Source of the DNA: Sordariomycetes sp. S80-01Y
Lineage: Eukaryota; Ascomycota; Sordariomycetes
NCBI GenBank assembly: GCA_037042185.1
Contig: JAXQJY010000029.1
Location: 310,001 to 374,000 of the forward strand
DNA length: 64,000 nt
Direction of reading: 5' to 3'
Below are positions 44,108-53,834 of the stretch, in pieces (position 1 is the first letter of the stretch; each line of letters begins with the position of its first letter). The notes under the pieces were generated by a model. It was not told the origin of the DNA. It did not search any database and saw only the letters and a program-made list of their open reading frames with translations. A program made the translations under genes and the position numbers.

Positions 44108-46204
44108 TCAAAGTTCATCACGCGATCTCTCCAGTGGAGAATTCGCTTCGCTCACTGGGAGTTTCTTGTTGACCTGGTCGCTCGATCGGCACAACCTCCC
44201 CTTGCTATCCTCCTCCCACTCCTCACTCCCAACACAATGCCAACACCAAAGAACATCTTCAGGGTCGTACTTATTCTTCACAGCCCTCAGGCGGTCGTAG
44301 TTCTCCCCCCAAACCCTCCGCTGCCACTGCGCATCAAAAGCATCCATCTAGCGCCCGTCAACACGCGACCATGACAAGAGGGACTGATGGTCGGTACTAA
44401 CCTCGTTGAAGTAAGCGCCGTCGTCGCCCGAGGAAGGGTCGAGAGCCCGCAGCTGCGATCCTTTGGTATGCGTGACATCGTCCCGGACGGCCGCGATCTC
44501 GCTTTCGGTGGCCGTGTCTGGCCACCCCCGTGCAAAGAGAAAGTGCGTTACTGTGTCTCTCCAAGTGGTCTTGAGCGGCGTGTCGAGATCGCGGTTGTCG
44601 GCGTTGGCGATGACATGCCCAATGACCATAGGCGATGCATCGGTCTGCAGCGTTAGTAATATCCTAGCAGAGCCCTCAGTCAACCTTACTATATTCGGGT
44701 CCAGCCTAGGCCCGATGGATTTGAGCATTCTTTTGAAACGTGCTTTGGCTGTATCGTCAGATCTCAAACCGTGGGCTTTTGCTTTGTCCACCAATGCATC
44801 CTCGGACAGAAGTCTACTTCCCAAGGCTAGGCCACCTTGTCCAACGGGTTCCTCCCGTATGTCACCCTTATACGCCTGATGGAACTTGTCGTGGCGCTGG
44901 ATCCGCTCCTGCCATCTCATCGTGCCCACCAAAGCCTTCATTTTGTCCCTGAAAGACTGAGTAGCTGCCTCTACTGCCCCATCAGGCTGATCGAAAGCCA
45001 TAAATCTCACACCTAGAAGCAGATACGGCACAAGCGGCGGGCCGAAGATGTGGTAATACCCCTGCAACCCCTGCCTCTTCGTCTCAGGCAGCAACTCGTG
45101 GAAATCGGCGACCAAGTCATGGAACTTATCCTCTTCATCGCTGCTCAACAGCGTAGCTTGGAGGTCCCAGCTTGTCGTCTGAGGCGAAGGGTATGCTCTG
45201 AAGGTCAAGGATGTGATGACGCCAAAAGTGCCCCCACCGCCGCCGCGGATGGCATAGTAGAGGTCCGGGTTGGCGCACGGCGAGGCGGTAACGACTTCGC
45301 CGAGGGGGGTTACGACGGTGGCGGCGAGGACGTTGTCGGACCCGAAGCCGTAGGTTTGGGAGAGGTAGCCGTGGCCACCTCCTGTTGCCCATCCCACAAC
45401 ACCTACGCCCTGAATCTGTCAGCAGTGGTTTGAGAGTGAAAGGGTCGACTCACAGGATTGGCCCCCGTGACGACCACAGCGTCGTGCTCAGCGGCGGCCT
45501 TGATACAGTCGCCCACGAGCCCCCCCGCCCCAACCGTGGCCGCCATGCCCTTCCAGTCCTCTTCAATCCCGGGACATGCCGAGTCCCAAGCATCATGCCA
45601 CTCGATGCCTCGCAGATTATGAGTCCAAATGCTCAGACTCCCAAAGCCTGTGCTTCTGCCCAGATGACTGTGCCCTGTGTTCTTGATCACCACCCTAACG
45701 CCCTGCTCTGCTGCCCAGTTCAGAGCCTCCTGCACGTGCCAGCTCTGCGTCGCGTTGACAACATACTGAGGCAGTCTGCCTCTGCTGCAACCACGCTCGC
45801 CAGCTGCGGCATCGCCAGCGAGGGAAGTTCCGTTGGGGAAGATCGGAGGGCAGGCCGTCGGATCGGCCCAGAGAGGGTAGTCAACGGACAGAGGGTGCTC
45901 TAGATGCGTTGTCGAAAGATGCCAGGTCTCAAGAAGGGCTTGGCAGGCTGAAGGGGAGTAGTCTGGCTGAGAGGCATGGCAGACCGAGCCTGAGGGTTGG
46001 GGATGGAGGAGGGCGCCGCGAAGAGTTGAGTTGAGGGAGGACCAGGCTTCTTCAGACGGCCAGCAGTCGTCGAGTGGCGTCTTTTGATTTCAGTATAGGG
46101 GTCTCATCATAGATAATAGGACCTACACATTTACAGTTGGATGTGGCCGTTGCAAGTGAGCTGAGTGAAAGCACTGTTGCCAAAATGCACTTGAGGTGAC
46201 GCAT
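44108..46204 (-). CDS. Secreted FAD-linked oxidase, berberine-bridge-enzyme type
   Basis: This family uses covalently bound FAD to oxidise sugars, alcohols or secondary metabolites with oxygen. Minus-strand exons are 46204-46127, 46080-45454, 45409-44402 and 44347-44108, with introns of 46, 44 and 54 nt, giving 650 residues. A signal peptide (MRHLKCILATVLSLSSLATA) precedes CKCTPLDDCWPS, the usual Cys-rich start of the secreted fungal members. The FAD domain has VIKNTGHSHLGRS, with the His for covalent flavin, and VVGWATGGGHGYLSQTYG. The usual second attachment Cys in this loop is absent, so a single covalent link is likely. The C-terminus carries the BBE domain (NKYDPEDVLWCWHCVGSEEW). It is divergent from the alcohol dehydrogenase at 46763. 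Confidence 0.93.
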
Positions 46205-46762
46205 TCTCAAGCAAGCAACTTGTACTGGTTGAAGGCAGGGGATCGCGTACGGGGGATGGAGGAGAAAAGGAAGGAACTACGGCTTTCGAGGTCGTAGGGC
46301 TGAACATGCGATGATGAGATCATTTCAATGCATCTCGCCGCGCGGATTCAGGATTTGGAGCTCAGTCTGAGCGGTGTCAGACGAGCCCACAATTTCATCC
46401 TCATGAACTGGGATTAGGTCCCGACGTCCGAACTCAAATAGCGCGGAAAAGATGTCAATACTGAATGTATTTTCAAGACAGACACGATGCTCAGGCTACT
46501 CTAGGACAGAAAACCGACGCTTACCGGAGCGAAGCACTAGGAACCTGTCTTCAATGGACTGCCGAGGGGAAGGGAAGAGTAGCGGGGCAGAGGCTCGGAC
46601 TTCGATATCCATAGACCCTGGACCGTTGAGATAAAGAGGAACCGGCTGCATCTGCCCTTCGAGCTCATGCGGCTTCTGTTCGATGCCCAAGAATCACCTC
46701 GCTGCTTTCACTTGCCTGTCAAGACCGCAGCATCTACAAATTAGCATCAGCGTCCGGTGGCA
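46205..46762. promoter_or_regulatory. Bidirectional promoter between the FAD oxidase and the alcohol dehydrogenase
   Basis: These 558 nt separate the two divergent start codons. The spacing would let one regulator control both oxidoreductases. I do not identify a specific binding site with confidence. Confidence 0.4.
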
Positions 46763-47897
46763 ATGGCCGACTACAAATTCGAGGGATGGCTCGGCCACGA
46801 CAAGGACTCCGTCAAGGGAAAGATGCAATGGGGCGAATTTGAACCCAAGCCCTGGGAGGAAACAGACGTCGACATCCAAGTAACCCACAGCGGCATCTGC
46901 GGTACTGATATACACACTCTCCGCAGCGGATGGGTAAACCTCACCCACCATCCCCTCATCGTTGGATCTTAGACTGATCTGAAGTCATTTACAGGCTCCG
47001 GCAGACTATCCCGTGTGTGTCGGCCATGAAATTGTAGGCAAGATTGTGCGGGTCGGCAGTCAAACGTCCGGCTTCAAGATGGGCGACCGCGTCGGCGTGG
47101 GCGCACAGAACGACTCCTGTCGCGGCCGCGTGGCCGGTCCCTGCGAAGAATGCGACGCCGGCCTTGAGCAGTACTGTCCTCACGCCATGATTCCTACCTA
47201 CAACGCGCGACACCTCAACGGCGGCAAGTCGATGGGCGGCCACGCCACGCACCATCGCTGTCCGGCGCACTTTGTCGTCAAGATCCCGGAAGGACTGCTC
47301 TCGGAGCAGGCAGCCCCCATGCTTTGCGGTGGCCTGACGCTGTATTCGCCGCTGAAGCACTTTGGATGCGGCGAGGGGAAGAGCGTCGGCGTCGTCGGCG
47401 TGGGAGGCCTGGGCCACTTCGGGGTCGTGTTCGCAAAGGCCATGGGCGCGAGCAGGGTGGTCGGCATCTCGAGGAAGAGAAGCAAGAGGGAGGCCGTCCT
47501 ACAGATGGGCGCAGACGAGTACATCGCGACCGACGAGGACCAAGGCTGGGCTGAAAGCCACGCGCGATCCCTCGACCTCATCGTTTGCACCGTGTCGTCG
47601 AACCAAGCTCCCGTGCTGGACTACATCGGCCTCCTCAAACGGGAGGGCGTCATTGTGCAAGTCGGCAGCCCGGACGACGGCGCCTTCACGCTTCCCGCGG
47701 GCCCCTTCATCCGCAAGAGGGTTCACTTCACGGGCAGCACCATCGGAAGTCCACTCGAGATGAGGGAGATGCTGGACGTGGCGCAGAGGACGGGGTGCAG
47801 GTTTTGGGTCGAAACAAGGCCGATGAGTGAGGCGAATGAGGCAATTGTGGACATGGATGCGGGCAAAGCGCGATATCGATACGTTCTGACCAATTGA
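46763..47897 (+). CDS. Zinc-dependent NADP(H) alcohol dehydrogenase, cinnamyl/Adh6 type
   Basis: A medium-chain dehydrogenase that interconverts aldehydes and alcohols, often aromatic or branched. Exons are 46763-46933 and 46995-47897, with a 61-nt intron, giving 357 residues. Catalytic zinc ligands are the Cys in SGICGTDIH and the His and Glu of VGHEIVG, rebuilt across the splice (LRSGW, then APADYPVCVGHE). The structural zinc Cys residues lie in CRGRVAGPCEECDAGLEQYC. The NADP-binding loop is GVVGVGGLGHFGV, followed by ISRKRSKRE, whose basic residues fit NADP over NAD. The plant-like string GGKSMGGHA is the cinnamyl alcohol dehydrogenase signature. The frame is open to 46757 but the first ATG is 46763. 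It is divergent from the secreted FAD oxidase. Confidence 0.94.
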
Positions 47898-48718
47898 GTC
47901 GATACTAGACGGACATAGATGGTAGATCGATAGACAGAGCGGACTAATTAGTTAGTATTCTGCGAACGAAGATGGAGCAAATGTTTGATGAAGCGGCCGG
48001 CTATACGAGGCACTAACACGCGGACACGCCGCAGCGGGGTCACTTACACGACTCGGACGCTGCTCGTGGCCATTTAGCCCGTCTTGTTCCGCCCGTTCTG
48101 GATAATCGAGGAGGACGTGAATGGGAAACCCACAGTTTGCTGATCGGTTCGGACGAAACCGCGTGTTTTTTCCTCCTTCACAGCTGAGCGGGAAGCCCAG
48201 AACGCGACGCAGGGTACGAGGACCGTCGATCCTTGACAAAAGGGGGCGGACCCTGCAAAGAGGGGAAGCCGATGTAGGAGGCGACAGCAGACGCACGAGC
48301 ACAAGGCGGCCAGTCGGCTGCGGCCAGAAATGCCATGGCATGCAGGTAATTCGGTCGGGGGTGACATGACAGGTCGAGCCAGAGGCCGGTGCTGTGCTGT
48401 GGCTGCTCTGGCACGGACCAAAGACGAGGGAAGACGGTGGTGGAGGTGCTGATGGTGGTGGTGGTGCTGCTGCGAGTGCTGCTGCGAGTGACATGTCCTC
48501 CCTGTCTCCCGTCCGTCTGCCTGCTGTCTTGTGTATGCTGTCTGGTGCCAGTGTCCCATCTGTCCCGTCCGTCCCCCCGGGGGCCCCTCCCCCTTTGTGT
48601 GCTCCATTCTTTTCGTATTCCGGCTCTGCTTCACAGTCTCTCATCTCTCATCTCTCACAACCTCAAAAACTCACGCATCGACACCTGCGCGCGTGGCCCC
48701 CTCTCCCTCCCCTCCCCC
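47898..48718. other. Intergenic between the alcohol dehydrogenase and the sirtuin
   Basis: These 821 nt hold the dehydrogenase 3' end and the sirtuin promoter. The last 130 nt are pyrimidine-rich (TCTCATCTCTCATC-like), as in fungal leaders. The sirtuin frame stays open upstream to 48389 and includes an in-frame ATG at 48452, discussed as a possible alternative start. Confidence 0.5.
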
Positions 48719-49705
48719 ATGAGCTCCTCCGCTCCCCCCAGGAACACCCACGACATGCCCCCCCACAACGACATCGACGCCTTCCACGCCGCCCTCCGGT
48801 CCTCCCGCCGCATCCTCGCCCTCTGTGGGGCCGGGCTCTCAGCCTCCTCCGGCCTGCCAACCTTCCGCGGCGCCGGCGGGCTCTGGCGGAACTACGATGC
48901 CACCTCGCTCGCTACCATGCGCGCCTTCAGGACCGACCCCGGCCTGGTATGGCTGTTTTATGGCTACCGGCGCCACATGTCCCTGCGCGCGGATCCCAAC
49001 GACGGCCATCGCGCCTTGAGTGCGCTGGCCAGGGCCGAGGGCAAGGACTTCATGTGCCTGACCCAGAACGTCGACAATCTGAGCCAGCGGGCTGGCCACC
49101 CCCCGGAGGCGCTGCTGCCCTTGCATGGCAGTCTTTTTGACATTAAGTGCTCCAACAGTGCTTGCAGTTGGGTGCAGAAGGGGAATTTTGATGATCCATT
49201 TTGCGAGGTGCTGGCGCCTGCAAGTGTCGACATGCCCAACAACGAGCCCAATCCGCTGTTGGATCCTTATCATCGCATCAAACACGTTCCGGAGGAAGAT
49301 CTGCCCAGGTGTCCATCCTGTAAGGAGGGGCTGCAACGGCCGGGTGTCGTGTGGTTTGGCGAGGAGCTGGACTCGAACGTCATCGCGCAGGCGGATCACT
49401 TCCTGGCGTCAGGGCCTATTGTAAGTTACCCCTGAATTATGGCTGTCATCTTATGCTCATCCGCCCAGGACATGATGTTAGTCGTGGGAACATCGGCGCG
49501 GGTCTATCCGGCGGCGGGCTACATCGACAAAGCGCGTCGGAGAGGCGCCCGCATTGTCACCATCGATCCAAAGGCAGAGGAAGACAGCGAGATCACGGAG
49601 CTCACACCAGGAGATTTCGCCTTTGCGAGGGACGCGGCCCAGGCGTTGCCGGAGCTGCTGGCGCCCCTGATTGGGGTGAAACAAGAGGACGGCACTTTTG
49701 CTTGA
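48719..49705 (+). CDS. Class III (SIRT5-type) sirtuin deacylase
   Basis: An NAD-dependent protein deacylase. Exons are 48719-49420 and 49469-49705, with a 48-nt intron, giving 312 residues. NAD-binding motifs are GAGLSASSGLPTFR (37-50) and TQNVDN (115-120). The catalytic His136 is in LPLHGS. Zinc Cys residues are C144, C149, C198 and C201, the last two in CPSC. The string FYGYRRHM carries the Y-x-x-R pair (Tyr81, Arg84) that in SIRT5 (Tyr102, Arg105) reads acidic acyl groups, so desuccinylase or demalonylase activity is likely. The end (VGTSARVYPAAGYID and the DFAFARDAAQALPELL tail) is normal. The frame also contains an upstream in-frame ATG at 48452, giving a longer form with a basic hydrophobic leader; 48719 has better family support. 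Confidence 0.94.
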
Positions 49706-50325
49706 GCGTTGGTGGCGGCGGTGTTTCCTTCTAGGCCGGGACAAAAGGGATACAAAAAGCATTGGGTTCGGACTCACTGGGGAGCATTCATGGGGTGGTG
49801 GGTAGTAATGTTTAAAGCGCGGGCAGTTACGGGGCGCCGCGATGACGAGCCTAAGGAAGCGCGAAAGATGAGCGCATTTCGAAGACCCAGAAGAGTCTTG
49901 GCTTCTGTTTGGACTTTTCAAGACTTGTTGAGGATTTGCAGCACGCAAATGAGGCATTTGATCTAAAAGAGGTAGAGAACCCTGGCGAGACGGGGATGAT
50001 TCTGACGGTATAAAGCAACGGCGCCTGAAAGCCAATTACGATCCGTCGGTGTTCAACAGCTTCCGAGGCTCAGTTCTCGTCCCATTATATCGTGACGCTA
50101 ACTCTCGCGTCGCGTAACGTCAATGACTACGCAGAAGGCGTCTCACACTTCAGACCTTCGTCGTGTAGGAGGCAGGCACGGCAAGGCGCCAATGCAATCT
50201 CGAGTTGTAAAGTGCAGGTAAACAAGCAAGGATAATGCATTCTTGCTCAGAGGACGTCTTGAACCACTCCGATTGTAAATCAAAGTTGGAGGCCAAACAT
50301 GGACCGTGCATGTCAACATAACCAT
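49706..50325. other. Convergent 3' region of the sirtuin and a Zn2Cys6 gene
   Basis: These 620 nt contain one copy (50007-50190) of a diverged direct repeat whose partner is at 54070. No gene is called. Confidence 0.45.
50007..50190 (+). repeat. Diverged direct repeat, copy A
   Basis: About 184 nt that match 54070-54251 in the same direction at roughly 70% by eye. Shared strings include GGTATAAAGC near the start, CGCCTGAAAGC, GATCCGTCGG, CTCAGTTCTCGTCCCAT and GGCACGGCA near the end. In copy B the minus strand is an open frame; in copy A that frame is not open. This could be a relic of a duplicated gene end or a small element. Confidence 0.65.
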
Positions 50326-51980
50326 CTAAAGTCTTATTCTAGTGTAATCCCACAAAGGGCCGTCGATTCCATCTGGACCAGATGTATAATAACAGATGAG
50401 TCGACAAACAGTACCTTGGCCATCAGGATCCACGACCAAAGTCACGTCGCCAGTGTTAGTGAATTGCACAATACGCTTTAGCTCCCCGGGAGGATACTCG
50501 TCCGGATGGAAATTGATTGCGCTTCTCATACGATCCTCGTCGAGCGACAGGCCGTGCTCGACCTCAGTAGCGAACTTTGCAGACGCGTATATGAAGCACG
50601 CGTCCCAGACGACCTCTCGGGCACAGGACAGATCTTTCATGAGCACGAGAGCGTGAATACGAGTTCGCAAATGGCGACACTTCAAGCTGACAATGTGTAG
50701 AAGAGGAAGATAGCCCAAGTCAAACGAGAAGCTTGGCGGCGATGATCTCTCTGCGTCTCGGGCGACCTTTTCTTGCTGTGCCAGCTCGACAAGACGTTGG
50801 AATTCACATAGGTACGCGTCGAACTCGGCTTCATCGTCAGCCAGACATGATCTTGTCAGGACACTGGATATAATCCAGCGCGCCTCGAGCAGGCGAAAGG
50901 CCGCAGCGTCCGGATCGCGGGCAACCGGTGTCGCAGTTAAGCGTTCTTTGAGTGCAGTAAAGCCTTCCCACCAAAGGCCCAGGGCACGAAGAACATGGAA
51001 CCGCTCGGTCTTGAGATCCTGCGTAGAGAACTCCCCGTTCCTCCGATATCTACGCTCCGCTGCCAGCCGCAGTAGTACGGCCCCGCGAGCCATGATCGCA
51101 TCCAACTTTTGGAGCGCCTGCCTCACTGTATGCAGTCCGTCAACCACAGCTAGGCAAGGGCTTTCTTGTGGATCGCTGGATTTCGAAAACCCCAGCGCGA
51201 AGGACCTGTCAAAGGTATTCGCGAAAAAGCCTAGTTGGTAGAAAGCGGCCGACAGCTCAGGATGCAGCGACTGTTTCTTGTGCATGCGGACTCTGTGTTG
51301 GCAGTGCTTGGCGGCCGCCTCGACGCCGCCCTGAAGTAATTCGATACATGTAAAGAGAAGGGATATTGTTAATAGAACATTGTTGTCGGATATACGGTCA
51401 TGGAGGACCAATTTTATGGCGCTGTTGTAGTTTTTCAAAGCGTATGCGGTTTTCGACGAGATGTGTGTGTCTGATCCCAAGCGTGCGGTGAGGCCGGTGA
51501 GCTTATCCAGGCGACTCGAGGCTAGGTCGGGCAACGTTGCAACGAAATGCTCGTGCAAAGCGCTGATGGCAAGAACGGCGTGTCGTGCAGCGGGTTCTTT
51601 CTGCGATATCTGAGGCACAAGGACAACCCAAAAGGTGTTGTTCATCGTTCGGTCCAAAGATGGTGCAACCACCTGATGGTAGTATGACAGGCAACGGCTT
51701 TCGGCAGCGTCTACGGATAGGCACGGTTGTCGACGTTGAAGAAGTTGCCCCCAAGAATAACTGCCCACAGGCGCTGGCTGATAACCGCGACATTCCCGCC
51801 GCGAATCGATGCATCTTTGGCAGCTGGGGCGTGCCTCGTCGCACTTTATCCTGCGCTGCCTACCGTTGGCATTCTGCGTGAGCGACGGAAGCTTCAGCAG
51901 GATTGGGCAGGTAAGAAGGAGTGTTTCGCTTACTTGCATGTGTGACACCCCGTGCGGGCTTTTTCGTGCCGCCTACGCAT
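50326..51980 (-). CDS. Zn2Cys6 transcription factor
   Basis: Predicted nuclear regulator of 526 residues. On the minus strand, exon 1 is 51980-51934 and exon 2 is 51859-50326, with a 74-nt intron. The splice completes the Lys codon after the first Cys pair and builds the cluster ARTGCHTCKQRRIKCDEARP, then SCQRCIDSRREC. Cysteines are at 12, 15, 22, 29, 32 and 39, spacing 2-6-6-2-6. The middle has the fungal-specific helical region (ESRCLSYYHQVVAPSL, AVLAISALHEHFVATLP, VLLTISLLFTCIELLQGG). The unspliced frame is also open to 51948 but lacks the first two Cys, so the two-exon model is right. It is read away from the PAF-acetylhydrolase-like gene across a 678-nt shared promoter, and may regulate it (inference). 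Confidence 0.93.
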
Positions 51981-52239
51981 TTCCCTAGAAGCTATTTCGC
52001 ATAGTGATGGATTCCTGGGAAGAGGCACGATGGTGAATCGGAACAAGTGGGTTGCTCGATGTCTACTACAAGGTAGAAAATAAGGTAGGCAACGCAAACG
52101 AAAGCCTTAGGTGACTTGCGGGTTGGGCCTTGTTCGGTTGACTTCTGTTCCCGTGACACGCAATTTCGACTTTGAAGTAGTGAGTAAGGCTTCTACGATC
52201 TTCAGATCCGTCGTGAAGGAGTTCAGGATTACTCGACGG

Positions 52240-52261
52240 TGGGGCGTTTACGAGCACCGCC
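52240..52261 (+). repeat. 22-bp repeat, copy 1
   Basis: Core TACGAGCACCGCC preceded by TGGGGCGTT. It differs from copy 2 at one base. Confidence 0.85.
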
Positions 52262-52351
52262 TACTAAGTACTATGTGCCGCGACTCCGCACTCACCCCAA
52301 TTCCGTCGTCTACTTGCAAGATCGCGGCGCGGGTTTAGGTTACGCTGACAA

Positions 52352-52373
52352 TGGGGCATTTACGAGCACCGCC
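52352..52373 (+). repeat. 22-bp repeat, copy 2
   Basis: Core TACGAGCACCGCC preceded by TGGGGCATT. It starts 112 nt after copy 1. Confidence 0.85.
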
Positions 52374-52426
52374 TATTTGCCGCGAGGCTGCGAGGCTAAG
52401 TCCAGCATCATCTCTTTTGGCTCACG

Positions 52427-52448
52427 TGGGGCATCTACGAGCACCGCC
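52427..52448 (+). repeat. 22-bp repeat, copy 3
   Basis: Core TACGAGCACCGCC preceded by TGGGGCATC. It starts 75 nt after copy 2, differs from it at one base, and lies 211 nt before the lipase ATG. Confidence 0.85.
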
Positions 52449-52658
52449 CGTGTATGGGGGCAGAACTACGTACTAGATGCACTAGATGCATTCAATGAAT
52501 TAATGGTGGCACATCTCTCCTTGGGGGACTTGCTGTAATATATAATGTCGAAACATCCCGTCGTTATTCGTTTTCCAATCCCCTCTACCTCTCTGAGCCG
52601 AAAGCAATACAGCCATACATTGCGGTTACCTCCCCTTTTCATAAGCTACTTGATCAAG

Positions 52659-53834
52659 ATGATGCACAGAGTCCTTCTCTTTGGGACGTTCGCCTTTGCT
52701 TCGGCATCGCTCGTCCAAGGCATCCTCCTGCCATCACCGCCAGGACCGTACGACGTTACTATCCGCACCACGGAGCTCAACGACTTCTCACGTGAGGAAA
52801 CATATGCCCCTAATGCCGATCATCGTCGAATCATGGTTTCCGTCTTTTCGCCAATCCCCAAGGGCTCCGAAAGCTGCGAGTCCATTTACATGCCCGAGGC
52901 CGTGGCTGACTATGAGATGGACTTCTACTCCTCGCTTCCCCCGCCTTCCAACATTACCCTTGATGTCAAACAGTTCAGACAGCAGATTTGCTCGGTTGAC
53001 GTTACCCATGGGAACCCCGATCAGAAGCTCGATCGACAGACTGTACATAATACGACATCTTTCCCTCTCATCTTCTTTTCGCCAGGTCACGGCGGCCCGC
53101 GCTTCTGGTACCATTTTATGATGCAGCACTTTGCCAGCTACGGGTACATCGTGGTTCTTATGGATCACCCCGGCGACTCGCATATTGTCGAGTTTCCAGA
53201 CGGGTCCACTATCCTTTACTCCTCTGACACCTCTGCGACCGAGGATGCCATCGAAAGAAACCTGCTTGTCCGCACAGCCGACGCGTCCTTTGCCCTGGAC
53301 CAGCTGTCGTTCAACTGCACGCTCAGAAACCTCGTCTTCTCGCCACATGTCCGTGCTGAGAACTTTGCCCGCGTCGGGATCTGGGGTCAATCATTTGGCG
53401 GCGATACCGCTGTCTCGGCGAATCTGGAAGATGAGCGCTTTCGCGGCGCCATCAACATGGACGGATTCCTATATGGTCGCGTTCAAACAGGGGGGCTCGA
53501 TCGGCCGGCCCTTTTCATCGAGGATGACGACGATCTGACGTCTCCGAGCTGGATAGCTACATGGCCCCTAATTCGGGGTTATCGGCAGATGTTGAGGCTA
53601 AAAGGCGCCCTACACAACGGCATGACGGACACTAGGTTGCTCGCCGACTTGGCGGGCGTGGACACCCCGACGCTTGGGTCAATTGGGGGACTGACTCAGA
53701 TCGAGATTTTCAGTGCCTATGCGAGAGACTTCTTTGAATTTGTGCTTCATGGAAGAGGACTAGGCTTGCTGGAGGGGCCTAACTCAGACTATCCAGAAGT
53801 GGTGTTCGACGAGCCCACAGAGCAAGATGAGTAG
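52659..53834 (+). CDS. Secreted PAF-acetylhydrolase-like lipase/esterase
   Basis: This alpha/beta-hydrolase resembles platelet-activating-factor acetylhydrolase isoform II, which cleaves short acyl groups from phospholipids. The single-exon product has 391 residues. A signal peptide (MMHRVLLFGTFAFASASLVQG) opens it. The fold shows RIMVSVFSPIP, LIFFSPGHGGPRFWY (oxyanion region), YGYIVVLMDHPGDS (shared with PAF-AH), the nucleophile Ser245 in GIWGQSFGGDTA, the acid in INMDGFLYG and a likely His in GALHNGMTD. Asn-linked glycosylation sites are present (NIT, NTT, NCT). The frame is open to 52545 without a better ATG; 52659 and 52662 are adjacent ATGs and give a clean signal peptide. It is divergent from a Zn2Cys6 gene. 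The real substrate is unknown. Confidence 0.9.
   Translation: MMHRVLLFGTFAFASASLVQGILLPSPPGPYDVTIRTTELNDFSREETYAPNADHRRIMVSVFSPIPKGSESCESIYMPEAVADYEMDFYSSLPPPSNITLDVKQFRQQICSVDVTHGNPDQKLDRQTVHNTTSFPLIFFSPGHGGPRFWYHFMMQHFASYGYIVVLMDHPGDSHIVEFPDGSTILYSSDTSATEDAIERNLLVRTADASFALDQLSFNCTLRNLVFSPHVRAENFARVGIWGQSFGGDTAVSANLEDERFRGAINMDGFLYGRVQTGGLDRPALFIEDDDDLTSPSWIATWPLIRGYRQMLRLKGALHNGMTDTRLLADLAGVDTPTLGSIGGLTQIEIFSAYARDFFEFVLHGRGLGLLEGPNSDYPEVVFDEPTEQDE

Larger units (their letters stand above)
51981..52658. promoter_or_regulatory. Divergent promoter with a thrice-repeated 22-bp unit
   Basis: These 678 nt lie between the Zn2Cys6 regulator and the secreted lipase. They contain three near-identical 22-bp copies, each listed separately. 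Flanks of copies 1 and 2 share short strings such as TGCCGCGA, so the unit may be part of a worn tandem repeat of about 112 bp. Confidence 0.5.
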
